Positions 52,332-60,741 of a DNA stretch of 64,000 nucleotides are shown here, piece after piece (within the stretch, counting starts at the first letter, position 1; the number at the start of each line of letters is the position of its first letter). This DNA comes from Falsiroseomonas sp050563525 (lineage in GTDB: Bacteria; Pseudomonadota; Alphaproteobacteria; Acetobacterales; Acetobacteraceae): NCBI RefSeq assembly GCF_050563525.1, contig NZ_JBNXUN010000016.1, positions 1 through 64,000 of the forward strand, in the 5' to 3' direction. The translations under genes and the position numbers were made by a program. Under the pieces are notes generated by a model, which worked only from the letters and a program-made list of their open reading frames with translations, was not told the DNA's origin and did no database searches.

Positions 52332-52732
52332 AATGTCGGCCATTTCCTTGGGCTTCAGGGTCGGCGCCGAATAAGTCCACAAATTTGTCCACAACAACAC
52401 AGCACCGCCACCAGCGCCGGCCCCCGTAGGCCATTGAGATTTGCGCCATGACGGTTCTCGGATCGCAGGCGGCGTGCGGGCTAGCCGAATGCGGCTGTCA
52501 TAATCGCCAAGCGCTTAACGACGTCCAGCCCCGTCCGCAGGCCCGCAACGAGTCCTTTAATCTGAGTTCGAACAGAAAAACCCGTCATCGGCGCAGAGTT
52601 AAAGAGATCATCTGCAACCGTTCTCCACGTCGCAGGCGCGGCTGGCAACCGGGTTTAGGGAAATGCAAGTCAAACGGGCCGCGGTTCGACTTTACCTTCG
52701 TCTGAATACGCTGCGTCCAACTTTGGCTTGTC
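52332..52732. other. Left end of the element: candidate integrase arm sites, no gene
   Basis: The tandem motif GTCCACAAATTTGTCCACAA starts at 52375, with GTCCACAA copies at 52375 and 52387. The same octamer occurs near the right end at 62952 and 62964 and inverted at 62977. Such repeats near att sites usually bind integrase or excisionase. No supported gene lies here; the frame at 52448-52705 has no recognisable product. Confidence 0.55.
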
Positions 52733-53899
52733 TCACTGTGCTTCGGTAATAGCCGGTTGCTTCCGGTTAAAGCGCCCGCGCCAGTGGGCATAGGCGAGCC
52801 GGATCACGCGCTGCGCCGGGCGCTCTACCAGGTAGGTTAGCACCGTCGCCACAATCAGCGACGCCACCAGCGCCGCTGCGATAGAGACATTAGCTGACCA
52901 TCCGGCATCCTCCTGCAGCCGCAGGATCAATGCACGACCGGCGAAGTTGTGCACGAGGTAAAGGCTGTAGGAGATGGCGCCGAGCCAGATCAGCACAGGC
53001 TGGCGCAGGAAGCCGGCTCGTCCGGTCAGGACTAGGGCGAAGGCGCCGATAGCGACCAGCGCGGCGCCCACGTATTCCAGTGGGTGCAGCACCGTGATGC
53101 AGGCGAGCGCGGCTAGGATGATCAGCAGGGCCATCCGCGGTCGCTCTTGCATGTAGATCCGGTAGAGCCCGATGCCGATGACAAAGAACGGGATTTGGTT
53201 GAACACCAGCCCGAAGGTGGTGGTGAGGTTCCAGCCCCAGAAACCCGCCCCGCCCCATTCTTCTCCCGCCCACCAGGCCAGGGAGGCACTGAGCCCGAGC
53301 AGCAGGAACGCCTCGATGTGGCGCAGCAAGCCCAGAGTGAACAGCGCTAGCATGCCGGCGTAGAACCAAAGCTCGACATACAGGGTCCAGTAAGCGCCCT
53401 CAATGTCGTCGGCCGGGATGAACGACAGCTTCTGCAGCATTGTGAAGTTCAGGACCACGTCCTGCATCGGCCGTTGGTAATAGGCGACGTCCAGCGCGTG
53501 CACCGTAAGCGTGGTCACGATGATCGCCGCCCAGTATCCGGGATACAGCCGGGAGAAGCGGGAGACGATGAAGTCCATGGGATGTCGCGCCCGCTGCAGC
53601 GTCATGAAGATGACGAAGCCGCTGATTACGAAGAACAGCTGCACGCCCCGGTCACCCCAAGGCAGGTAGAACAGCGGATCGGTCACATGGCCATGCAGTT
53701 CGTCATACCGGTCGAGGTAGTGGGTCAGCACGACAGCCAGAGCGGCAATGCCGCGCAGCGCATCCAGCTCCGCAACACGCGGTGTAGTGCTCGGACCGGT
53801 GCTTGCATGCAAGAATGGCGCACCGGATGTTTCAGGCGGAGCGCAGCGAAAGATTGCCCTAGCCCACTGGTTGCGCGCTGATGATGCGACGCTAGGCAT
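52733..53899 (-). CDS. Acyltransferase-3 family membrane protein (OafA/YrhL-like)
   Basis: Integral membrane acyltransferase of 388 residues with about ten hydrophobic helices. The family start is ELDALRGIAALAVVLTHYLD, including the R-G-x-A and catalytic-type His motif. GVQLFFVISGFVIFMTLQRA and FIVSRFSRLYPGYWAAII are the next conserved blocks, and YWTLYVELWFYAGMLAL marks the middle. OafA-type proteins acetylate O-antigen or other surface sugars. As cargo of the element at the left end, it may change the cell surface and hence phage adsorption, which is inferred. The N-terminal 35 residues lack conservation, so the start may be later. Confidence 0.87.
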   Translation of the reverse strand: MPSVASSARNQWARAIFRCAPPETSGAPFLHASTGPSTTPRVAELDALRGIAALAVVLTHYLDRYDELHGHVTDPLFYLPWGDRGVQLFFVISGFVIFMTLQRARHPMDFIVSRFSRLYPGYWAAIIVTTLTVHALDVAYYQRPMQDVVLNFTMLQKLSFIPADDIEGAYWTLYVELWFYAGMLALFTLGLLRHIEAFLLLGLSASLAWWAGEEWGGAGFWGWNLTTTFGLVFNQIPFFVIGIGLYRIYMQERPRMALLIILAALACITVLHPLEYVGAALVAIGAFALVLTGRAGFLRQPVLIWLGAISYSLYLVHNFAGRALILRLQEDAGWSANVSIAAALVASLIVATVLTYLVERPAQRVIRLAYAHWRGRFNRKQPAITEAQ

Positions 53900-54476
53900 T
53901 TGGCTGATGTCCTACAAAGCGCCAGCTCGTTACACCGTGTAGCTGCTGACGCAGTACGGTGACGACGCGGCGTGGCCGACCGCCATGTTCGGGTAGTCCC
54001 TGAAACTGTGCTCCGGGCCAGCATTGGCAGGACCGCGTGCAGGCAGCAGGCCGGTTTCACATCGTCAGGAAGTGCAGAAACGCCGGACTGCCGACAGTTG
54101 CCCGCGCCGGGGCGAATGTGCAGCAGAAGCGGAGCGGTCAGCCCCCAAGCAGAAGGGCGTAGCCTGCGGCCGCCTATGCGTCCTGCAAACAGGAAGCGTC
54201 CGAGGCTTCAAGCCTGCGGATGCCTAAAGCCGGCACCCTTAGCGGGTGCCAGATTTATGGCTTCAAGGCGGCGCGTTGCACATCATAGGCAACCGGTAAC
54301 ACCGTCCCCGAACCACTACAACACATGAGTGTTCACAGGTCCTTGCGCGCGATCTGCTGGCGACGGGGAGTGATCGGAGCGGAGGCATTCTAGTTCACGC
54401 CCCAGCTGCACAATCAAGAGCGGCGGCAGACCAGCCGAGATGTTTGCATTAACTAGAGTGCAGGGGCTGGAGTAGA
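53900..54476. other. Non-coding stretch inside the element
   Basis: About 580 bases with no recognisable gene. A short hairpin GGCACCC-TTAGC-GGGTGCC lies at 54232-54250; it lacks a T-tract, so it is not a standard terminator. Confidence 0.4.
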
Positions 54477-54780
54477 TTGCGCGGTGCTGGCCTCCTCGTG
54501 CTGGCACCGGCCCCCACGCGCCAGACCACCGCCGCAGAGCCCGGCGACGTCATCAACGGCACCTCCGTCCTCACTGTGAGCGAGGCCATCCACATGATGG
54601 GCCTGGATGCGCCAGAGCATCGCGCCTGCCGCCCGGTCGAGGCTCACCGCGCCGCCCGTGCCACTACAGGCTGGGCGGCTGATGCAGCCCCGCGCTTGGC
54701 TAGACCGGTGCGACCGTTACCGTTGTCGGCGCACGCTGGCTGACGTACGCGGACGGGCCAGCCGCGACCTGGCCAAGTGA
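54477..54780 (+). pseudogene. Thermonuclease-like (SNase) gene remnant
   Basis: The first frame reads GDVINGTSVLTVSEAIHMMG then LDAPEHRACRPVEA, which is the start of a staphylococcal-nuclease-like domain (G-x-x-DGD-x-x and GIDAPE). A second frame continues DRCDRYRCRRTLADVRGRAS and DLAK before a stop at 54778, matching the D-RYGR-x-LA-V segment. The first catalytic aspartates are damaged and a frameshift intervenes, so it is inactive. Confidence 0.6.
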
Positions 54781-54896
54781 TGATGCGGGAGACTTGACCC
54801 AGCGCTGCAACGGGCGCCGCCGCAGGCAAGGTTGTGTTGATGCAGCAGACAGCCGAGGTGTCAGGTCTCGCGCGCGCGAGCAAGCGCGCGTTTCGC

Positions 54897-55145
54897 TCAG
54901 CGGGTGAGATGCGGCCTGGCAGCCTCAATAATATCGGCCTCTAGGTCTCCCGAGACGGTTGCGGCAGGCACTCCACCGGCCCCGTGAGGCGCCCGAAGGA
55001 CAAGCTGATTAAAGCGCCGGACCACCACCTCGAAGGTGGTTGTCAGCGGCCCCAGCGTGACCCTCACGATTGCTGTCGGCTTCCGCCGGGTCTCCCGCAG
55101 GATGCCGGCAACCTCGATCACCGCCACCAGATCAGCCTGCGTCAT
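54897..55145 (-). CDS. Small protein of unknown function
   Basis: An 82-residue protein (MTQADLVAVIEVAGILRE at the start) that I do not recognise. It has a balanced composition with alternating hydrophobic strands (AIVRVTLGPLTTTFEVVVRR), unlike the Arg-rich antisense translations around it. It is 30 bases downstream of the next minus-strand gene, so it probably ends the replication-module operon. Function unknown. Confidence 0.5.
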   Translation of the reverse strand: MTQADLVAVIEVAGILRETRRKPTAIVRVTLGPLTTTFEVVVRRFNQLVLRAPHGAGGVPAATVSGDLEADIIEAARPHLTR

Positions 55146-55175
55146 CGCTGCCGGTTCCTCGTGCTCATGCCGCGG

Positions 55176-55568
55176 CTATGCCGTCTCGCCGAAGGCTCGC
55201 CGCCAAATACCGTCCAGCCAGGCGACGTCATCGGCCGGCAGCCGGGTGGAAACGGGCTTGCCCTGCAGCCATGCCCGATAGCGCTCCAGCCGCGCCCGGT
55301 CCGCGGCACTTACGCCAATGCGCCAAGCAAGCAACGCAATCTGCTTGCGCGCTTTCTTCGGGGCGAGGCCGGCGAAGGTGAAGGCCGGCGCCGCCTGCCG
55401 CTTTGCTTCGCCTGCCACTAGATCCGCCAGTGCGTGCCAGTCCGCTCCGGCCTTCGCCAGCGTGCGGGTAATGGCGGCGGCGGTCGCCACCACCTCGCCG
55501 TGGTGGTCGCTCGCCAGCAGCGGCAGCAGCTTCGCGAGGCGCGCGCCGACGGAGATGAGGCCGTTCAT
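55176..55568 (-). CDS. Small helical protein of unknown function
   Basis: A 130-residue protein of mainly helical character, starting MNGLISVGARLAKLLPLLAS and ending in DDVAWLDGIWRRAFGET. It resembles small proteins found next to DUF3631-type helicases in alphaproteobacterial prophage-like elements, from memory of gene neighbourhoods only. A GGCGGC-rich leader without a strong ribosome site precedes it. Between it and the ATPase gene lies the inverted-repeat region 55607-55741. Confidence 0.55.
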   Translation of the reverse strand: MNGLISVGARLAKLLPLLASDHHGEVVATAAAITRTLAKAGADWHALADLVAGEAKRQAAPAFTFAGLAPKKARKQIALLAWRIGVSAADRARLERYRAWLQGKPVSTRLPADDVAWLDGIWRRAFGETA

Positions 55569-55606
55569 GCCGCCGCACCTTCAACTTCCGCCAAAGGGGG
55601 GCTCGC

Positions 55607-55741
55607 GAACCGTAACGCCGTAACATTGGCGGATTTCCGCCAGTTTTCCGGTCCCACAAGCGGTAACGCCGCCCAAGGTGTTACTATCCTAGAATTGCCA
55701 CAAGCCATTGATATCGTTCTCATGTTACGGCGTTACGGTTC
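55607..55741. repeat. Paired 20-bp inverted repeats with iteron-like core (candidate origin or operator)
   Basis: A 20-bp sequence at 55607-55626, with core CCGTAACGCCGTAACAT, is repeated in perfect inverted orientation at 55722-55741. The core itself holds two direct CGTAAC units, and a third related unit, GGTAACGCCG, lies at 55662-55671. The interval is AT-richer than its surroundings (TTACTATCCTAGAATTGCC). The right arm overlaps the 3' end of the ATPase gene. Location beside replication-type genes suggests an origin with iterons; a regulator site is the alternative. Confidence 0.6.
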
Positions 55742-57049
55742 TGGGGCCGGGGCTATGGCCGAAGGGGGCAAGTAGCGGGTCCACGCCTCGGCAAAATGGT
55801 CCCGCTGATAGCCTTTCACCGGCGCGCCGCCGGGCGGACGGTATGTTGTCGGGCGAACCCCGAACGGCGACAGCGCGTGCGCCAACTGCACTGGCGTCAT
55901 CGGCTTGCCGTTTTTCCATTCGGGCCAGGGCCGTTCGTCCATCTGTTCCAGCGCGCCGATGATGTCGGTGGTGGGGACGCGCGCAGCGCCCTTTTCGCTG
56001 AACAGGCGCCGCAGATCGGACAGCAGCAGGGCGCCAACCTCTGCGTTGCCCTCGGCCGCGTTGCGGTGCCCAAACACGTCAAGCAGCGCACGCCGTGCCC
56101 GCGCCGGCCAGTCGCCGCCGGCATCGTCCGCGATGGACAGCAGCGGGATGGAGATATCGCCCTCTCGGTCGCCCATTGCTTCCGGTACTGCCGGATCAAG
56201 CGGCAGGTGCGGACCGCGATCCAATGACCACCGGGCAAGGTGCCGGGTTGCCATGTGCAGCGCGTCGCGTGCGCCAGGTGCCCGCAACTTCGTCACCGTC
56301 TCCGCCGCCGACTTCCGTTGCAGCGTGATCGGCACGCAGCGGTCCGCCAGCGTGTCCGGCAGCTTACCGATGCCGGCCAGCGCCACAGGGCAGAAGGTGG
56401 CGAAGCGAACCGGCTTGTACTCGCCCTTCAACTCCACCACCCGGACCACCTCGCCCGATCGCTCAAAGCCACTGTTGAGGATGCCGCGCAGTTCTTCGTT
56501 GTCGCCAAGGAAGCTGTCGGCTTCATCCACCAGTAGCGTCAGCCCGCCTTCCTCCCGCAGCGCCTCCACCGTGCGGAACACGCCGCTGGCGGAGATATTG
56601 TCGGCCTTGAGCGTGCGCTTGCAGGTCGCGCGCAGCACGTCCAGCAGGGTGGACTTGCCGCACCGCTTGGCCGGCGAGCCGATGCCAAGCCGCGGCGTGT
56701 GCTGGAACCGCTCCGCCACCCACGTGTGTGCGATCCACAGCGCGATGCAGTCCGCCGCAGCCGCCGGCAGGATCACATGCCGACGGATCACGCCCGCCAG
56801 CCCTGTCAACAGCTTGTCGCCGGCTACCGCGTCCTGCCACGGCTCTACGTCCAGCAAGGTGACGCTGCGCGTCTGCGCGGCATCAGGTGCCGGCCGCGCC
56901 TTCTGCACTACCGCGTCCAGCGACCCGACGCGGATGCCCAGCAGCTTCGACGCGGCCTCTCGCTCCCGCTCATAGGCCAGAGGATCTAGCGAGGCGAGGC
57001 GCGCAATCTCGGCGGCATCTGCGGCCGTGGTGTCGAGTACGGCGCTCAT
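55733..57049 (-). CDS. DUF3631-type ATPase (element replication helicase-like)
   Basis: A 438-residue ATPase. Walker A is LGIGSPAKRCGKSTLLDVL (about residues 121-139) and Walker B is GLTLLVDEADSFLGDNEELR. The second half matches DUF3631: CPVALAGIGKLPDTLADRCV, ITLQRK, and KWNNGKPMT-like EWKNGKPMTPVQLAHALSPF near the end. Such proteins accompany primases in prophages and satellites and probably load or drive replication. Its ATG overlaps the stop of the primase-like gene by four bases. Confidence 0.85.
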   Translation of the reverse strand: MSAVLDTTAADAAEIARLASLDPLAYEREREAASKLLGIRVGSLDAVVQKARPAPDAAQTRSVTLLDVEPWQDAVAGDKLLTGLAGVIRRHVILPAAAADCIALWIAHTWVAERFQHTPRLGIGSPAKRCGKSTLLDVLRATCKRTLKADNISASGVFRTVEALREEGGLTLLVDEADSFLGDNEELRGILNSGFERSGEVVRVVELKGEYKPVRFATFCPVALAGIGKLPDTLADRCVPITLQRKSAAETVTKLRAPGARDALHMATRHLARWSLDRGPHLPLDPAVPEAMGDREGDISIPLLSIADDAGGDWPARARRALLDVFGHRNAAEGNAEVGALLLSDLRRLFSEKGAARVPTTDIIGALEQMDERPWPEWKNGKPMTPVQLAHALSPFGVRPTTYRPPGGAPVKGYQRDHFAEAWTRYLPPSAIAPAPEP

Positions 57050-58044
57050 TCCCGAACCTCCGCAGCGCCACGCGCAATGCCGTCTCGTGCGGTTGCCTCG
57101 GCGTTGCACTGATCGCGCCCCCCGCCCTCTATCGCGGCTTCTGCCAGAACGCGCACCGCAGCGTCCGCGCCAACCTCGCCGGCCGCCACCATTTCGCCGA
57201 CACGACAGGATGCCCAGAACAGGGTGCGGTGGCGCTCGCCCTCTGCCGCGGTCCTGACGGTGCAGAGAAGGCCGGCAAGCCGCGCCGTGGCGCTTCCACC
57301 GCGCAGCACGCCGAATGCCACCAGCGGCCTTCCTAGGGGCTGTGTCGGCGAGGTTGTGGGGGGCAACACATTTGCCGGCGGCGGGTCCACCAGCGGCACG
57401 CCGTCCACCACCGCGAGGCGGTGCGGAAGCGGGTCCGCCCAGCCATCGAAAATGGGGGCGGCGGTGTAGTGAGGCTGCGCGGCGCTGAACAGGCTTCGGT
57501 CAACCGGCGAGCCGGCGAACAGCGCCTTGTTCTCCGCGCTGGTCATCGGTCGGCTGTACCAGTACCAAAGCCGCAGCCTCGCACCGGGCTTGATGCCGTG
57601 CGACGCCGTTGCCTGCACCACCACGCGCCGGCGGTGAAAACCGGCGGGGAGCATCGGCGCCACCGAACGCGCACAGGCTGCCAGGTCGTGCGGATCGGTG
57701 CCGGGCAGCAGCGGGACGCTATCCACGTCCAGCGCCACCCACCGCCGGGCTACCTCCCGTAGCGTCGGCGCCTCGCCCGTCTCCGGATCCGGGTGCGACA
57801 GGCGCCGCACTCCGCAGCTTCGCCGCGGATCAATGACGGCGCCGCGAACGATGCAGCAGTCGCGCCGGGGAACCAGGCCCCGGAGCAGTGCCGCCAAGTC
57901 ATCGAGGTCGGCAACCTCCATGGTCAACAGGTCCACCGTCTTGGTTCTGTCGTATGGCTCTGCCGTGCGGTCGGCATGGATAAGCTTGGCCAGGCGACGG
58001 CCTCGCGCCTGCACCACCGTCACCGTTTCCAGGTCATTCGCCAT
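57046..58044 (-). CDS. Primase-like protein of the element (tentative)
   Basis: A 332-residue protein not named with certainty. The segment RRWVALDVDSVPLLPG fits the first acidic motif (hhhDhD) of archaeo-eukaryotic-type primases, and VVVQATASHGIKPGARLRLW resembles their S-x-H-like second motif. It is followed by a Pro-rich region and a small helical C-terminus with EGGGRDQCNAEATARDGI, similar to primase C-terminal segments of prophages. It is coupled (ATGA) to the DUF3631 ATPase, which supports a replication role. ATG 58044 overlaps the end of the upstream gene by 11 bases. Confidence 0.65.
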   Translation of the reverse strand: MANDLETVTVVQARGRRLAKLIHADRTAEPYDRTKTVDLLTMEVADLDDLAALLRGLVPRRDCCIVRGAVIDPRRSCGVRRLSHPDPETGEAPTLREVARRWVALDVDSVPLLPGTDPHDLAACARSVAPMLPAGFHRRRVVVQATASHGIKPGARLRLWYWYSRPMTSAENKALFAGSPVDRSLFSAAQPHYTAAPIFDGWADPLPHRLAVVDGVPLVDPPPANVLPPTTSPTQPLGRPLVAFGVLRGGSATARLAGLLCTVRTAAEGERHRTLFWASCRVGEMVAAGEVGADAAVRVLAEAAIEGGGRDQCNAEATARDGIARGAAEVRE

Positions 58045-58384
58045 CGGCCGCGCCCTCCGCCACCGGCCAGGGTTCGAAGGTGATGGCGATTTCACCGGCC
58101 AGCCGATAGCGGACGAACGTCACCTTGTTGCCGTCACTGTCGGCGCCGATCACCGGCACGCTTTCGATTGGGCAGCCTGCTTTCCGTAGCCGCGACACAT
58201 GGCACGTTGCGTTCAGCGCCAGCCCGGGGACAGCCGCCTTCAACATGTCAATTCGGGTCAGTCCAAGGGGATGCGCGATCAGCAATTTGGCCAGGCTTGC
58301 CGCGCGCTTCGGGATCGGCAGCACGGTGGTGCCCATCCGCAGCAGATGGCGCTGGCGGCCGGTGGTGGATTCAGCGGCATGCAT
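58034..58384 (-). CDS. Small winged-helix-like protein
   Basis: A 116-residue protein with a likely winged helix: AASLAKLLIAHPLGLTRIDM, LNATCHVSRLRKAGCPIES and a strand pair KVTFVRYRLAG. This would suit a DNA-binding accessory factor. It overlaps the next gene downstream by 11 bases and the previous one by 14 bases, so it belongs to the same tightly packed operon. No named family. Confidence 0.62.
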   Translation of the reverse strand: MHAAESTTGRQRHLLRMGTTVLPIPKRAASLAKLLIAHPLGLTRIDMLKAAVPGLALNATCHVSRLRKAGCPIESVPVIGADSDGNKVTFVRYRLAGEIAITFEPWPVAEGAADGE

Positions 58385-58577
58385 GGGCGGCCTCCATGGT
58401 ACGGAGCGCGGTTAGAGCGGCGCCGATGTTGGGATAGGCCAGCGGAATGCGCTGCCCCGGGATGGTGATGCAGGCGCGCGGTTCGCCCTCGGCGTCGAGT
58501 AGGTCGGCGCGGAGTTGGAGCCGGGCGCCGAATGGGACGACGCGGTGATTCTGTGCGGCCCAGGCGAACAACGGCAT
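58371..58577 (-). CDS. Small protein of unknown function
   Basis: A 68-residue protein if started at ATG 58577 (MPLFAWAAQNHRVVPFGARL); an ATG at 58649 would add 24 Arg/Pro-rich residues. Neither start has a good ribosome site. It has a beta-rich centre (LRADLLDAEGEPRACITIPG) and overlaps the next gene by 14 bases. I do not recognise it. Confidence 0.5.
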   Translation of the reverse strand: MPLFAWAAQNHRVVPFGARLQLRADLLDAEGEPRACITIPGQRIPLAYPNIGAALTALRTMEAAHACR

Positions 58578-58835
58578 GGGTGCAGGAGGTGCTAATCGGC
58601 GCTGCCGGCGGCGCGGGCCGCAGGCGGTGCTAGTGCTGGATGGGATCATTTTCGGGGCCGTTTCACTTGGCCGCCGGAGGCAACTGGACCGTGGCGCGAG
58701 GCGCGTGGTGTGCTAAGTTGCGATTGTCGAAGTCGCAGTACATCAGCACGAAGAACGCATCTCCGCCGGGCCCCAGCAGGTCCGGCGGTTTGCGTTAGGG
58801 GGTGGTGACGCGAAGCAGGTGCAGCGGGGCGCGCA

Positions 58836-59066
58836 TTACGCGGCCACCTTCTTCGACAAATTGGCTGCAGGCAGGTTTTCTACCAGCCGCGCCAGTGAAG
58901 GGCCGTCCACGATGGTAGTGCGCCCCGACTTGCGCAGCAGTAGGCGCCCAGCGCTGGCTTCGCGATAGATTGCGCTACGGCTCAGGCCGCTCCACGCGAC
59001 AGCGGCGGGGATACGAAAGCCGGCGGGGGTGGTGTTGACCGGAGTAGAATGGGGAGTAACGCGCAT
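58836..59066 (-). CDS. AlpA/excisionase-like helix-turn-helix protein
   Basis: A 76-residue DNA-binding protein. The MerR/AlpA-like helix-turn-helix is FRIPAAVAWSGLSRSAIYRE followed by the wing AGRLLLRKSGRTTIVDGPSL. Proteins like this in P4-type elements activate or repress the integrase, or act as excisionase. First gene of the minus-strand module running to 54897. A 17-bp inverted repeat (59139-59179) lies 73 bases upstream and may be its operator. Confidence 0.78.
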   Translation of the reverse strand: MRVTPHSTPVNTTPAGFRIPAAVAWSGLSRSAIYREASAGRLLLRKSGRTTIVDGPSLARLVENLPAANLSKKVAA

Positions 59067-59138
59067 TGGACCGTCTCCAAGCCTCGCGGCATTGCGAGGG
59101 ACGGTCGTTCATTTATCGGTAGCAGGGGCGGGTGGCAC

Positions 59139-59179
59139 TAATCCCCTAATCGCCGCCCAATCCGGCGATTAGGGGATTA
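59139..59179. repeat. 17-bp inverted repeat upstream of the AlpA-like gene
   Basis: Perfect arms TAATCCCCTAATCGCCG (59139-59155) and its complement (59163-59179), with the 7-base spacer CCCAATC. TAATC occurs twice per arm, and a related GGAGATTA follows at 59184. There is no T-tract, so a protein site is as likely as a terminator for the gene ending at 59191. Confidence 0.7.
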
Positions 59180-59190
59180 TCACCCGGAGA

Positions 59191-60141
59191 TTATGCTTTG
59201 GGTACCCCAGCGCTGTCTCTCGGAAACTTTCCGCGCTTGTCGGCTGCGAGCTTTCGGTCATGTTCTCCCCGCCCGCGCCTTAGATCCGATGGGAGGTTTG
59301 CGGCGGCGAACCTCGATTCGGTCGGCAGAAATCCCTCGGCCCGCAACACGGCGATTACCTCGCGTTGCGTTGGCGGCTGGCCCCGGTTCACGAGCAAGTC
59401 TCGCGCGATGTTTCGTGCCGCACCGTCAACCAAGACCTTCGCTGGCGCGGGGACAGAACCTGGTTCAGTCGGCGATGCAACCTCGACCGGGAGCCCGCGC
59501 ATGTGTTCGGGAAGCAGCGCGATCACTTGCGACAACCGGACGTAAAGGTCGCCCCAATCAGGGAAGCTAGACGAGCGGCGCGAAACCAATCCCTCCGTGG
59601 TCTTGCCTGGATCAATGGTTGCCCAGCCGTCCTCGGTGACCGTGATGTCGGCGCGAAGGAAATCGGTCGCGGGCACGCTCTCGTGCTTGTCGGCCATCTC
59701 CTTCAACCAATAGTTGCCGCGTCGCCCGTGAAACCCAATCTTCTCACACCGCGCGGCGTCAACTAGCTGCGCCCGCGCGGCCGCGATCCTTCGGCCTACT
59801 TCGGCCTCGCGGAATAGGTCGCCTTCCAATTCGGCAGCCAGGGTTTCCGCGGACAATCCGGTGGTCCGCATCAGCCTTCTGGCCTGTGCTCGCAGCTTCC
59901 AAGCCCCCCATTCGGACTTCCCACCCAGTCGCCATACCTCGCCCTTTGCCCGGGCCGACAAAGCTGCCAGCAGCGGCTTAAGGTGGAACGGCGCGCCCCA
60001 CTCCCTGGTGGGCTTCGGGTTTGAGGCTGCCAGGAGATCGGTCAGCGAGAGTAGCTCGCCGAAAGCTAGAAGCCCGATTGCGTCTTGGGCATGGATTTTT
60101 CGCGTCCCGGACGGCGTCGAATTGCACGCTGCTTCGGTCAC
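59191..60141 (-). CDS. Element protein of unknown function, about 316 residues
   Basis: A long frame with normal composition from about residue VTEAACNSTPSG on. I start it at GTG 60141 (GGAGG ten bases upstream) because the frame upstream, open to 60486, is Arg/Pro-rich and unlike protein. Segments include DAIGLLAFGELLSLTDLLAA, GEVWRLGGKSEWGAWKLRAQ and a C-terminal NRGQPPTQREVIAVLRAEGF resembling a small helical DNA-binding tip. I do not recognise a family. It faces away from the zinc-ribbon gene at 60321. Confidence 0.6.
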   Translation of the reverse strand: MTEAACNSTPSGTRKIHAQDAIGLLAFGELLSLTDLLAASNPKPTREWGAPFHLKPLLAALSARAKGEVWRLGGKSEWGAWKLRAQARRLMRTTGLSAETLAAELEGDLFREAEVGRRIAAARAQLVDAARCEKIGFHGRRGNYWLKEMADKHESVPATDFLRADITVTEDGWATIDPGKTTEGLVSRRSSSFPDWGDLYVRLSQVIALLPEHMRGLPVEVASPTEPGSVPAPAKVLVDGAARNIARDLLVNRGQPPTQREVIAVLRAEGFLPTESRFAAANLPSDLRRGRGEHDRKLAADKRGKFPRDSAGVPKA

Positions 60142-60320
60142 CGTTTCTGCGCCTCCGCGCGCTCCGCTGGGTAGCTGGCAAGGGCAGCGCGGGCGGAGGC
60201 TCCGCGCGCGAGGCCGGCCAAAACCCGCCCCCGCCAGCCGCATCATACACGGTTGTTGCGATAGGCGCATGTAGCATCCCGACGCTGGCGCCCTCGCTGG
60301 TCGCTGCGCTAGTCCGGCAC

Positions 60321-60647
60321 ATGACACACCGCCCCGGCGCGCAATTCCAGGACCATGCGAACATGGTCGCCGGCCGGGCCGCGCTACCTCGGCCGCTATC
60401 CGACTTCGAAGACTTTCAATTCGCCACGCAATGCCCGTCACCGGCCTGCCGCTTCCGGCGCTTCCCGGTGGCAGCGATCGCCGCATCCCGGCCCGGCATC
60501 ACCGTAGGCGATGCGCTGGCCCGGTTGCGGTGTCAGGCGTGCGGCCAGCCGCCGGAGATTGTGGCGCTGTCCAAGCCCAGCGTGAACGCAGGCGAAACGT
60601 GGATTGCTTTGCGGATCGAAGCCGACCAGTGGAAGCCGGTTCGGTAA
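60321..60647 (+). CDS. Small protein with a zinc-ribbon-like cysteine pattern
   Basis: A 108-residue protein starting at ATG 60321 (MTHRPGAQFQDHANMVAGRA). Cysteines occur in CPSPACRFRRFP and LRCQACGQPPEIV, a C-x4-C plus C-x2-C arrangement that could hold one zinc. It is basic in the middle and may bind nucleic acid. It is the first plus-strand gene right of the divergence at 60142-60320; the ClpP-like gene follows. No family recognised. Confidence 0.55.
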   Translation: MTHRPGAQFQDHANMVAGRAALPRPLSDFEDFQFATQCPSPACRFRRFPVAAIAASRPGITVGDALARLRCQACGQPPEIVALSKPSVNAGETWIALRIEADQWKPVR

Positions 60648-60741
60648 TTTTCGTTGGTGCGCCGCAGCGAGGCTGCGGTTACACCGCTTTTCAGCGCCAG
60701 CCTTTGGAAGTAGCATTGGAAAAAACCTAGGCGAGGCGAGC

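Noticed and set aside
52448..52705. Open frame of 85 codons at the left end of the element
   Set aside because: No ribosome site, no recognisable domain and basic low-complexity end; more likely non-coding att-flanking DNA.
54232..54250. Hairpin GGCACCC-TTAGC-GGGTGCC as an intrinsic terminator
   Set aside because: No T-tract follows on either strand and no gene ends close by.
60142..60486. N-terminal extension of the unknown gene ending at 59191
   Set aside because: The extension is Arg/Pro-rich and overlaps the promoter region and start of the divergent zinc-ribbon gene; a GTG at 60141 with GGAGG is a better start.
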